Assembly: GCA_963648895.1 (NCBI GenBank)
Contig: CAVJGK010000003.1
Coordinates: forward strand, 1-38,989
Direction of reading: 5' to 3'
Source: UBA3210 sp963648895
GTDB lineage: Bacteria; Bacillota_I; Bacilli_A; RFN20; CAG-449
Length of the DNA stretch: 38,989 nucleotides
The notes under the pieces were generated by a model. That model saw only the letters and a program-made list of their open reading frames with translations, was not told where the DNA came from and ran no database searches. The translations under genes were made by a program, and so were the position numbers. This document shows positions 33,038-38,989 of the stretch, one piece after another. The stretch's first letter is position 1. The number at the start of each line of letters is the position of its first letter.

Positions 33038-33196
33038 ATGTATTTACAAGTAATTAAAAATGGTTCTACATATAAATATAGTAAAAAGACTAATGAATTT
33101 GCTATTATAAAAAAAGATGGAACAGTTGTTACATATTTTATACCAGAAACAAAATATGAATATTATTTAAAGCAAAAAAAGGAGAATATGTTATGA
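33038..33196 (+). CDS. 52-residue ORF resembling a toxin C-terminal tip
   Basis: A short ORF of 52 codons, ATG at 33038 and TGA at 33194, with an in-frame stop at 33029 just upstream. It has no clear ribosome site. The middle, YKYSKKTNEFAIIKKDGTVV followed by TYFIPE, looks like the conserved end of some polymorphic-toxin C-terminal domains (YDPxTNxFxIxxxDGxxxTxFxP), which I know only as a pattern. Its stop overlaps the start of the CPCC gene (ATGA), the coupling typical of toxin-immunity pairs. It could be the remnant of a toxin whose larger body is lost, or a small standalone protein. Confidence 0.45.
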   Translation: MYLQVIKNGSTYKYSKKTNEFAIIKKDGTVVTYFIPETKYEYYLKQKKENML

Positions 33197-33630
33197 GAAA
33201 AAAATATTATGCAATGGATTGTCCAATATGTGGAGAATTTTATTTTGCACCTTTAAATAGAGATGAAAAGAAACGTGGAAAAACAGGATTAGATAGTTTT
33301 TGCTATGTATGTGGTTGGAATTATAGTTTAGAAGATTTAAAAAATCCAGAAAAAATAAAAGCACTGAAAGATAAATTTATTGAAAAAAGAAAAGAAAACA
33401 AGAAATATAATTATATCGAAGCAATTGCACCTAAAAAAGTAAGACATCTTTGTCCTGTTTGCAAAAGACATCTATTTAATGATGTTAATTCATTTGATAT
33501 ATGTCCAATATGTGGATGGGAAGATGATATCATTGGTGAAAAATATCCTGATAGCGGTGGTGGCGCTAATAGAATTTCTTTGAATGATAGCATAAAAATA
33601 TATAATTCAAAGAAAGATAAAAAAGAATAA
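33193..33630 (+). CDS. Cysteine-rich CPCC-family protein
   Basis: A 145-residue protein with paired zinc-binding cysteines. The C-terminal half, HLCPVCKRHLFN then DICPICGWEDD and GGGANRISLNDSIKIY, matches the cysteine-rich CPCC family. The N-terminal half repeats a related pattern (MDCPICGEFYF, FCYVCGWNYS), so it looks like two zinc knuckle units. CPCC proteins occur near polymorphic toxins and may be immunity proteins; this is inference. GGAG at 33181-33184 drives translation. It stands alone between two terminators and does not fit the pectin theme. Confidence 0.75.
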   Translation: MRKKYYAMDCPICGEFYFAPLNRDEKKRGKTGLDSFCYVCGWNYSLEDLKNPEKIKALKDKFIEKRKENKKYNYIEAIAPKKVRHLCPVCKRHLFNDVNSFDICPICGWEDDIIGEKYPDSGGGANRISLNDSIKIYNSKKDKKE

Positions 33631-33638
33631 TGTTAAAA

Positions 33639-33671
33639 AAACGGGTTGGAATTTCAATTTCCATCCCGTTT
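33639..33671. terminator. Bidirectional terminator between convergent genes
   Basis: AAACGGGTTGGAA (33639-33651) pairs with TTCCATCCCGTTT (33659-33671) with one T-T mismatch, with T runs on the + side and A runs on the other. It serves the CPCC gene (+) and the pectinesterase gene (-). Confidence 0.82.
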
Positions 33672-33677
33672 ATTTTT

Positions 33678-34559
33678 TTATTTTCTTAACCAATCTACTC
33701 GCTTAATATCTTTAGCTCCTGGACCATATGAATTAGTTTCATAGAATCTAGAATTGATGTGTCTATCTGTCCCATTCCAAATAGAAAAACCTTCTTTTTT
33801 AATGTGTGTATCTAAATAACAGTTAATGAAATGACACATGCCATATTCTCTCCAAGGACGAGCTAGATAGACAGTTTCATTTGAAGTATTTTCATCTTTT
33901 AAGAAACGGCATGAAATAAAATTCATTCCATAATTATTTTCTTTATCATGATCTGGGGCAACTACCCAAGTGTCTTTGCTTGTAGGAAGAGAGATAATAT
34001 CACAATCGATAAAATCTGCACTTGCTCCTCCAAAGATAAAATCTACTGTTCCTATTATTTTACAAGAGATAAATCTTTGATGGAATTCTCCATTATGTTC
34101 TCTTTCATCTTTTGGAAGAATAGGAATATATCTTTCAATTAGATCTGGAGAGAAAGGACCGCAGAAAAGAGTATCTTGATGTGCGATTAAATTACAATTG
34201 ATACAAGTAATATCATCATTATATAGATGTAGTGCCACTGCTTGAGATACTAAATATCCTTCACCTGCTGAATTTTCAATTGTAAGATTCTTTAAAGTGA
34301 CATGTTTACCTTTGACAAGCATTGTATAAGTTCTAAAAGTTACATATTCACTTCCATCTTCATGAATCTTTGTCGCATAATCATTATAATTGATCTTTGC
34401 TTTATTTTGTCCATCGATGATGACATTGTCTTTATCGACTATTACTTTTTCAAAGTATTCTTCATCATCGAGAATAATTAATGTAGGTTTTGTTATAACC
34501 TTCATTGCATCATTAATTTTTTTTATTTCGTTATTTATACCAACATGAATAATATTCAT
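33678..34559 (-). CDS. Cytoplasmic CE8 pectin methylesterase
   Basis: Carbohydrate esterase family 8, 293 residues, which removes methyl groups from galacturonan. The catalytic residues are visible: AHQDTL with Q128 and D129, GTVDFIFGGA with D173, and LARPWREYG with R234. The protein begins MNIIHVGINNEI with no signal peptide, unlike most pectinesterases, so it should act on imported methylated oligomers. The start at 34559 was chosen because GAGGTG (34568-34563) is at the right distance; a GTG at 34574 is in frame but upstream of that site. It is divergent from the kdgA operon and shares its 200-base intergenic region. Confidence 0.92.
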   Translation of the reverse strand: MNIIHVGINNEIKKINDAMKVITKPTLIILDDEEYFEKVIVDKDNVIIDGQNKAKINYNDYATKIHEDGSEYVTFRTYTMLVKGKHVTLKNLTIENSAGEGYLVSQAVALHLYNDDITCINCNLIAHQDTLFCGPFSPDLIERYIPILPKDEREHNGEFHQRFISCKIIGTVDFIFGGASADFIDCDIISLPTSKDTWVVAPDHDKENNYGMNFISCRFLKDENTSNETVYLARPWREYGMCHFINCYLDTHIKKEGFSIWNGTDRHINSRFYETNSYGPGAKDIKRVDWLRK

Positions 34560-34680
34560 AATTTCACCTCGCACTTAATTATATATCAAAAAAAGTATAA
34601 ATCATTAAAATGTTGATAAAATATCTAATAGTTGACTTAACTTAGATGTAAGTAAATATTTTGTGCAATTTGTTAAAAAA

Positions 34681-34698
34681 AATGTTGTATACAACATT
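34681..34698. promoter_or_regulatory. Perfect palindromic operator over the kdgA -35
   Basis: AATGTTGTATACAACATT is a perfect 18-bp palindrome. It contains the -35 box of the kdgA promoter, so a bound dimer should block initiation. It matches the site before the pectin operon at 14 of 18 positions. The core resembles the TNGTNNNACNA-type sites of FadR-family GntR regulators. Confidence 0.78.
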
Positions 34699-34716
34699 AT
34701 TCCATCGTGTTATAAT
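34688..34716 (+). promoter_or_regulatory. Promoter of the kdgA-kdgK-kduI-kduD operon
   Basis: TATACA (34688-34693) and a perfect TATAAT (34711-34716) with a 17-base spacer, 45 bases before the kdgA start. The -35 box is embedded in the palindrome. Confidence 0.75.
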
Positions 34717-34761
34717 AAAGTCGTCTAAAGAACATTTTATATACATTTTTGGAGGTTATAT

Positions 34762-35382
34762 ATGGATGTATTAAATAGAGTACACGAAATTGGCGTTGTC
34801 CCAGTTGTCGTACTAAATAAAGTTGAAGACACAGTTTCAGCTTTAAACACTTTAATCGAAGGTGATGTACCTGTAGCAGAAATTTGCTTCAGAACACCAT
34901 GTGCAGCAGATTGCATTAAATTAGCTGCAAAAGACTTCGGTGATAAAGTATTAGTTGGTGCAGGTACTGTCATCAACGCAGCTCAATGTGAAGAAGCAAT
35001 TGCATGTGGAGCAAAATTCATTGTTTCACCAGGCTTCTCAAAATCAGTTTGTGATGTTTGTAAAAAACATAACATCCCATACTTACCAGGTGTTGTTACA
35101 CCAACAGAAATTATGGAAGGTATTGAAAATGGTATTACAACATTCAAATTCTTCCCAGCAGGTGTATTTGGTGGCTTAAAAGCAATCAAAGCATTAGCTG
35201 CAGCATTCCCACAATGCAAATTCATGCCTACAGGTGGTGTTGATAATTCCAACATTGCAGAATTTGTCAAATTTGACAAGATCGTCGCATGTGGTGGTTC
35301 ATGGGTATTAAAAGGAACTCACGAAGAACAAGTAGCAGCTTGCTTAGAAGCAAGAAGAATTATTAAGGAGAATAGAAAATAA
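34762..35382 (+). CDS. kdgA: KDPG/KHG aldolase
   Basis: Cleaves 2-keto-3-deoxy-6-phosphogluconate to pyruvate and glyceraldehyde-3-phosphate, the last step of uronate breakdown, 206 residues. The Schiff-base lysine is K129 in TFKFFPA and the catalytic Glu is E40 in VAEICFRT, with GAGTV and PTGGV for phosphate binding. GGAGG precedes the start. Its stop overlaps the kdgK start by one base. It leads the second uronate operon, under the palindromic operator. Confidence 0.96.
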   Translation: MDVLNRVHEIGVVPVVVLNKVEDTVSALNTLIEGDVPVAEICFRTPCAADCIKLAAKDFGDKVLVGAGTVINAAQCEEAIACGAKFIVSPGFSKSVCDVCKKHNIPYLPGVVTPTEIMEGIENGITTFKFFPAGVFGGLKAIKALAAAFPQCKFMPTGGVDNSNIAEFVKFDKIVACGGSWVLKGTHEEQVAACLEARRIIKENRK

Positions 35383-36407
35383 TGGCAAAAGTAGTTACAA
35401 TGGGAGAAATCATGTTAAGACTTTCTTCCGCAGGAAATTCACGTTTCGTTCAAGCACAATCATTAGATGTTTGTTATGGCGGAGGAGAAGCTAACGTAGC
35501 AGTTTCTCTAGCAAATTATGGTCACGAAGCATATTTCGTTTCCAAAGTCCCAGAACACGAAATCGGACAATGTGCAGTTAATGCATTAAGAAGATATGGT
35601 GTTCATGAAGATTACATCGCTCGTGGCGGTGACCGTTTAGGTATTTATTACTTAGAAACAGGTGCTTCTATGAGAGCAAGTAAAGTTATTTACGATAGAG
35701 CAAATTCTTCAATTGCTGAAGCAGATGCAAGCGATTTCGATTTCGATAAGATTTTCGAAGGTGCTTCATGGTTCCACTGGTCAGGAATTACTCCAGCAAT
35801 TTCTGACAAATCAGCAGAAAATTTAAGATTAGCATGTATTGCTGCTAAAAAACACGGTGTTACAGTTTCATGTGACTTAAACTTCCGTAAAAAATTATGG
35901 TCTTCAGAAAAAGCTATCTCAATTATGAAACCATTAATGCAATATGTTGATGTATGTATCGGCAACGAAGAAGACGCAGAATTATGCTTAGGCTTCAAAC
36001 CAGATGCAGACGTTACAGGTGGTAAAACAGATGCAGCAGGCTACCACAAAATCTTTGAACAAATGGCAAAAGAATTTGGTTTCAAATATGTTGTTTCAAC
36101 ATTAAGAGAATCATATTCTGCAACACATAATGGTTGGAAAGCATTAATCTACAACGGAAAAGAATTCTACGAATCAAAACACTACGACATTAACCCTATC
36201 ATCGATAGAGTTGGCGGCGGTGACTCATTCTCAGGCGGCTTAATCCACGGCTTATTAACATGGCCAGAAGATCAAGGCAAAGCACTTGAATTCGCAGTTG
36301 CAGCTTCTGCTTTAAAACATACTATCCCAGGTGACTTCAATTTAGTTTCTGAAAAAGAAGTTCTTGCTTTAGCTGGCGGAGACGCTTCAGGTAGAGTTCA
36401 AAGATAG
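35382..36407 (+). CDS. kdgK: 2-keto-3-deoxygluconate kinase
   Basis: PfkB-family sugar kinase that phosphorylates KDG to KDPG, 341 residues. The N-terminal glycine pair region is YGGGEANVAVSLANYG and the C-terminal signature is DRVGGGDSFSGGLIHG with catalytic D281. Its place between KDPG aldolase and KduI fixes its substrate as KDG rather than fructose or ribose. Genes are one base overlapped upstream and one base apart downstream, so the four enzymes are made together. Confidence 0.95.
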   Translation: MAKVVTMGEIMLRLSSAGNSRFVQAQSLDVCYGGGEANVAVSLANYGHEAYFVSKVPEHEIGQCAVNALRRYGVHEDYIARGGDRLGIYYLETGASMRASKVIYDRANSSIAEADASDFDFDKIFEGASWFHWSGITPAISDKSAENLRLACIAAKKHGVTVSCDLNFRKKLWSSEKAISIMKPLMQYVDVCIGNEEDAELCLGFKPDADVTGGKTDAAGYHKIFEQMAKEFGFKYVVSTLRESYSATHNGWKALIYNGKEFYESKHYDINPIIDRVGGGDSFSGGLIHGLLTWPEDQGKALEFAVAASALKHTIPGDFNLVSEKEVLALAGGDASGRVQR

Positions 36408-36408
36408 T

Positions 36409-37248
36409 ATGAAGGAATTAGACATTAGATACGCTAATCATCCAGATGATTCTAAACACTATACAACTGAAGAATTAAGAAAACATTACTTAATTGAAGA
36501 TGTTTTCGTAAAAGATGACATTAGCTTAACTTATTCTCATCAAGATAGAATGATTGCTGGTGGTGCTTATCCTGTTACCAAAGCTTTAAGACTTGAAGCA
36601 GGTGATGCATTAAGAACAAAATATTTCTTAGAAAGAAGAGAACTTGGTGTATTCAATATCGGCGGTGATGGTAAAATCACTTTAGATGGTAAAGAATATA
36701 TCTTACACAAAACAGATTGTTTATATGTTGGAATGGGCACAAAAGATGTAGTATTCGAATCATTAGATTCTTCTAATCCTGCAAAATTCTATATGTGTTC
36801 ATCACCAGCACATAAATCATATCCAACAGTTTATTTACCAATTGAAAAGGCTAGAAAAGTACCAACAGGTGATCAAGAACACTTAAATTGCCGTACTATT
36901 AACCAATTCATCCATTCAGATGTTTTAGAAACATGCCAATTATCAATGGGTTTAACAGTCCTTGCTCCAGGTAATGCTTGGAATACAATGCCAAGTCATA
37001 CTCATGAAAGAAGAATGGAAGTTTATTTCTATTTTGAACTTGGAGAAGATGATGTTGTTTTCCACTTAATGGGACAACCTCAAGAAATTAGAACTATTGT
37101 TATTAAAAATGAACAAGCTGTTATTTCACCATCTTGGTCAATCCACTCAGGATTCGCAACTAAGTCTTATGCCTTCATTTGGGGTATGTGCGGTGAAAAT
37201 AAAGCATATGATGATATGGACGTCATCAAATCTACAGACTTAAAATAA
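36409..37248 (+). CDS. kduI: 5-keto-4-deoxyuronate isomerase
   Basis: KduI converts 5-keto-4-deoxyuronate (DKI) to 2,5-diketo-3-deoxygluconate, 279 residues. The zinc ligands of E. coli KduI are all present with a shift of one: H197 and H199 in PSHTHERRMEVY, E204, and H246 in WSIHSGF. No ribosome site is evident, so translation is likely coupled to kdgK, which ends one base earlier. It takes unsaturated uronates made by lyases, although no lyase is encoded nearby. Confidence 0.96.
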   Translation: MKELDIRYANHPDDSKHYTTEELRKHYLIEDVFVKDDISLTYSHQDRMIAGGAYPVTKALRLEAGDALRTKYFLERRELGVFNIGGDGKITLDGKEYILHKTDCLYVGMGTKDVVFESLDSSNPAKFYMCSSPAHKSYPTVYLPIEKARKVPTGDQEHLNCRTINQFIHSDVLETCQLSMGLTVLAPGNAWNTMPSHTHERRMEVYFYFELGEDDVVFHLMGQPQEIRTIVIKNEQAVISPSWSIHSGFATKSYAFIWGMCGENKAYDDMDVIKSTDLK

Positions 37249-37263
37249 GGAGTATAATTTAAA

Positions 37264-38061
37264 ATGGAATCAATGTTTTCTTTAAAAGGAAAAATTGCTT
37301 TAGTTACAGGCGCTAGCTATGGTATTGGTTTTGCTATTGCAAAAGCATTCCACGAAGCAGGTGCAACAATTTGCTTCAACGATATTAACCAAGATTTAGT
37401 TAATAAAGGCTTAGCAAGTTATAAAGAAGCAGGTATTGATGCACATGGTTATGTTTGTGATGTTACAAACGAAGACCAAGTTGCAGAATTAGTTGCTACT
37501 ATTGAAAAAGAAGTTGGTGTTATTGATATCTTAGTTAATAACGCTGGTATTATCAAAAGAATTCCAATGACAGAAATGTCAGCTTCTGATTGGAGAAAAG
37601 TTATCGATATCGATTTAACTGGACCATTCATTTGCTCAAAGCATGTCATTCCAAGCATGATCAAAAAAGGTCATGGTAAAATCATTAACATTTGTTCAAT
37701 GATGTCAGAACTTGGTAGAGAAACAGTTTCAGCTTATGCTGCTGCAAAAGGTGGCTTAAAGATGTTAACAAAGAACATTTGTTCTGAATATGGTGAATAC
37801 AACATTCAATGTAATGGTATTGGCCCTGGTTACATCGCTACACCACAAACTGCTCCATTAAGAGAAATTCAACCAGATGGATCAAGACATCCATTCGATA
37901 CATTTATCTGCGCAAAAACTCCAGCAGGTAGATGGTTAAACCCAGAAGAATTAGGTGGACCAGCAGTCTTCTTAGCTTCTGAAGCTTCTAACGCAGTCAA
38001 TGGACATATCTTATATGTCGACGGCGGTATCCTTGCTTATATTGGTAAACAACCTAAGTAA
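37264..38061 (+). CDS. kduD: KduD, 2-keto-3-deoxygluconate 5-dehydrogenase
   Basis: Short-chain dehydrogenase that reduces 2,5-diketo-3-deoxygluconate to KDG with NAD(P)H, 265 residues. Cofactor motif TGASYGIG (15-22), NNAG (92-95), catalytic S145 and the YxxxK pair Y158/K162 in SAYAAAKGG. With KduI, KdgK and KdgA it completes a linear route from unsaturated uronate to central metabolism. AAGGAG at 37247-37252 precedes the start. It closes the operon at a terminator. Confidence 0.95.
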   Translation: MESMFSLKGKIALVTGASYGIGFAIAKAFHEAGATICFNDINQDLVNKGLASYKEAGIDAHGYVCDVTNEDQVAELVATIEKEVGVIDILVNNAGIIKRIPMTEMSASDWRKVIDIDLTGPFICSKHVIPSMIKKGHGKIINICSMMSELGRETVSAYAAAKGGLKMLTKNICSEYGEYNIQCNGIGPGYIATPQTAPLREIQPDGSRHPFDTFICAKTPAGRWLNPEELGGPAVFLASEASNAVNGHILYVDGGILAYIGKQPK

Positions 38062-38075
38062 GTTCTTTGAATTTT

Positions 38076-38103
38076 AAAGGTCATGCAATTGCATGGCCTT
38101 TTT
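38076..38103 (+). terminator. Terminator of the kdgA-kduD operon
   Basis: AAAGGTCATGC (38076-38086) pairs with GCATGGCCTTT (38091-38101) around AATT, with one T-G pair, followed by T. Confidence 0.85.
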
Positions 38104-38167
38104 ACGTTAAAATAGCCATTTTTAAGCATTTATAGAACAAATTAAACAATGTTAAATAATACTTTAA

Positions 38168-38196
38168 TTGACTTATTTATTTTTTAACTTTAGAAT
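38168..38196 (+). promoter_or_regulatory. Promoter of the Rrf2-family gene
   Basis: TTGACT (38168-38173) and TAGAAT (38191-38196) with a 17-base spacer, 30 bases before the start codon. Confidence 0.75.
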
Positions 38197-38226
38197 ATTT
38201 GTAAGTATTTTATAGGTGGTGATAGG

Positions 38227-38640
38227 ATGATTTCAACTAAAGGACGTTATGCACTTGGAGTTATGATAGATTTATCTATATATGGTGAAAATGAATATGT
38301 TTCTTTAAAAGATATATCAAGAAGAACCAATATTTCATATAAATATCTAGAACAAGTTATTTCTTTATTAAATCGTGCAGGCTTAGTTAAAAGCTTAAGA
38401 GGTAATAATGGAGGTTATCAACTTAATAAATCACCTAAAGATATCCTTGCTTATGATATTATTATCGCAACTGAAGGAGATATCTCTATCTCCAGTAGCG
38501 TTAATAACGACATAAACGCCTCAATTAACGAGTTTTGGAACGGACTTGATAAAACAATCGAAAACTACCTAAAAGGCGTTAATTTGGCTTCTTTGAAAGA
38601 AAAATACTTAGATTCTATCCAAATTGATTATTCGATTTAA
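38227..38640 (+). CDS. Rrf2-family regulator, CymR-like, cysteine-free
   Basis: A 137-residue Rrf2-type winged-helix regulator: MISTKGRYALGVMIDLSIYG, then SLKDISRRTNISYKYLEQVISLLNRAGLVKSLRGNNGGY, the family core. It contains no cysteine at all, so it cannot bind an Fe-S cluster by the three-cysteine scheme of IscR. It therefore resembles CymR, the cysteine-metabolism repressor of Bacilli, which senses through a partner protein. Whether it controls the suf genes at the other end of the window is unknown. Start with GGTGGTGATAGG ahead of it. Confidence 0.88.
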   Translation: MISTKGRYALGVMIDLSIYGENEYVSLKDISRRTNISYKYLEQVISLLNRAGLVKSLRGNNGGYQLNKSPKDILAYDIIIATEGDISISSSVNNDINASINEFWNGLDKTIENYLKGVNLASLKEKYLDSIQIDYSI

Positions 38641-38691
38641 TAAAAAAATATTTATTAATAAAAAAATATGTGTTAAAATCATAACTGCGAT

Positions 38692-38767
38692 GCGCCCGTA
38701 GCTCAGTGGATAGAGCAGAACTCTCCGAAGGTTAAGGTCGTACGTTTAAGTCGTATCGGGCGCCCCA
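38692..38767 (+). tRNA. tRNA-Arg (anticodon CCG), with unusual T-loop
   Basis: A 76-base cloverleaf: acceptor GCGCCCG/CGGGCGC, D-stem GCTC/GAGC, anticodon loop CTCCGAA (CCG, reading the rare codon CGG), T-stem GTACG/CGTAT, discriminator C and encoded CCA. The T-loop is TTTAAGT, with T56 where C56 is almost invariant, and the top anticodon-stem pair G27-A43 is a mismatch. Every other tRNA here has C56. It may still function, as a rare-codon tRNA. The best upstream -10 is TAAAAT (38674-38679) without a good -35, so it may be read from the rrf2 promoter. Confidence 0.88.
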
Positions 38768-38786
38768 ATATGATTTAATGAAAAAT

Positions 38787-38870
38787 GCGGGTATGGCGAA
38801 ACTGGCAGACGCGCTAGACTTAGGATCTAGTGGGCACACCGTGCAGGTTCAAGTCCTGTTACCCGCACCA
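38787..38870 (+). tRNA. tRNA-Leu (anticodon TAG)
   Basis: An 84-base class II tRNA: acceptor GCGGGTA/TACCCGC, anticodon loop CTTAGGA (TAG, reading CTA), variable arm TGGGCACACCGT, T-loop TTCAAGT, discriminator A and encoded CCA. It follows tRNA-Arg by 19 bases and ends at a terminator. Confidence 0.95.
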
Positions 38871-38881
38871 AAAGATGATAT

Positions 38882-38906
38882 AGGGCAACACACAGTGTTG
38901 CCTTTT
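38882..38906 (+). terminator. Terminator of the tRNA-Arg/tRNA-Leu unit
   Basis: GGCAACAC (38884-38891) pairs perfectly with GTGTTGCC (38895-38902) around ACA, followed by TTTT. The remaining bases to 38989 hold nothing I recognise. Confidence 0.85.
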
Positions 38907-38989
38907 ATATAATTTTAAGTATTTATTTAATCTAAAAGTTTCTTCTAGATGAGAGTATTATTGAAACTCTTAAACTAGTAGTGGAACTA

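Noticed and set aside
34578..34606. Promoter for the pectinesterase gene
   Set aside because: A perfect TATAAT on the - strand (34583-34578) has only AATGAT at the -35 distance and would leave a 12-base leader; too weak to list as a feature.
118..38640. TGA read as tryptophan (translation table 4)
   Set aside because: Conserved tryptophans are encoded by TGG, no conserved gene is interrupted by TGA, and two genes end in TGA at sensible overlaps.

Overview
The window comes from an AT-rich, Gram-positive-type bacterium of the Bacilli/Firmicutes side, probably an anaerobic gut lineage near Acholeplasmatales, RF39 or Erysipelotrichia (inference). The evidence is the SUF gene order sufC-D-S-U-B, the mnmG-rsmG-parA-parB block, tRNA genes with encoded CCA, a T-box leader, a cre-like site beside a Crh/HPr-family gene, an MsmX-type sugar ATPase and very Lys/Asn-rich proteins. 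Conserved tryptophans are read as TGG and all ORFs are intact under the standard bacterial code, although TGA is almost unused as a stop.

Layout. (1) 118-9012, + strand: one tight transcription unit with the whole Fe-S assembly machinery (sufCDSUB), then mnmG, rsmG, parA and an unusual parB, closed by a perfect palindrome. (2) 9032-9376, - strand: an HPr-family protein without the phosphorylatable His but with the regulatory Ser, with a cre-like site upstream. (3) 9510-10055: a five-tRNA operon (Val, Tyr, Gln, Lys, Leu). (4) 10090-12080: an HTH-DUF3990 toxin-antitoxin-like pair behind a large inverted repeat, then an orphan lipoprotein. (5) 12206-14876: a T-box-controlled polar amino acid ABC transporter, probably for arginine. 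(6) 15024-17298, - strand: oligoendopeptidase F and a LemA-like protein. (7) 17406-19206: an S1-domain protein and phosphoglucose isomerase.

(8) 19317-33030: a pectin/galacturonide uptake and breakdown operon of about 13.6 kb. It encodes a six-TM protein, an LplB/YtcP-type permease pair, a very large lipoprotein solute-binding protein, an MsmX-like ATPase flanked by three topologically matched four-TM proteins, another membrane protein, a cytoplasmic GH28, two regulators (PucR-type HTH and GntR/FCD), UxaC and a CE12 acetylesterase. (9) 33038-33630: a small toxin-tip-like ORF coupled to a CPCC protein. (10) 33678-34559, - strand: a cytoplasmic CE8 pectinesterase. (11) 34681-38103: a second uronate operon, kdgA-kdgK-kduI-kduD. 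(12) 38168-38906: an Rrf2 regulator and two tRNAs (Arg, Leu).

The two uronate operons are tied together by a shared 18-bp palindromic site (perfect at 34681, 14/18 at 19317) lying on or next to each -35 box. The GntR/FCD protein encoded inside the first operon is the natural candidate to bind it. The degradative enzymes all lack signal peptides, so the picture is import of still methylated or acetylated oligogalacturonides, followed by de-esterification and hydrolysis in the cytoplasm and flow through KDG to KDPG, pyruvate and glyceraldehyde-3-phosphate. UxaA/UxaB and any pectate lyase are not in the window. The parts with no family I recognise are the four small membrane proteins around the ATPase and the six-TM protein that opens the operon.
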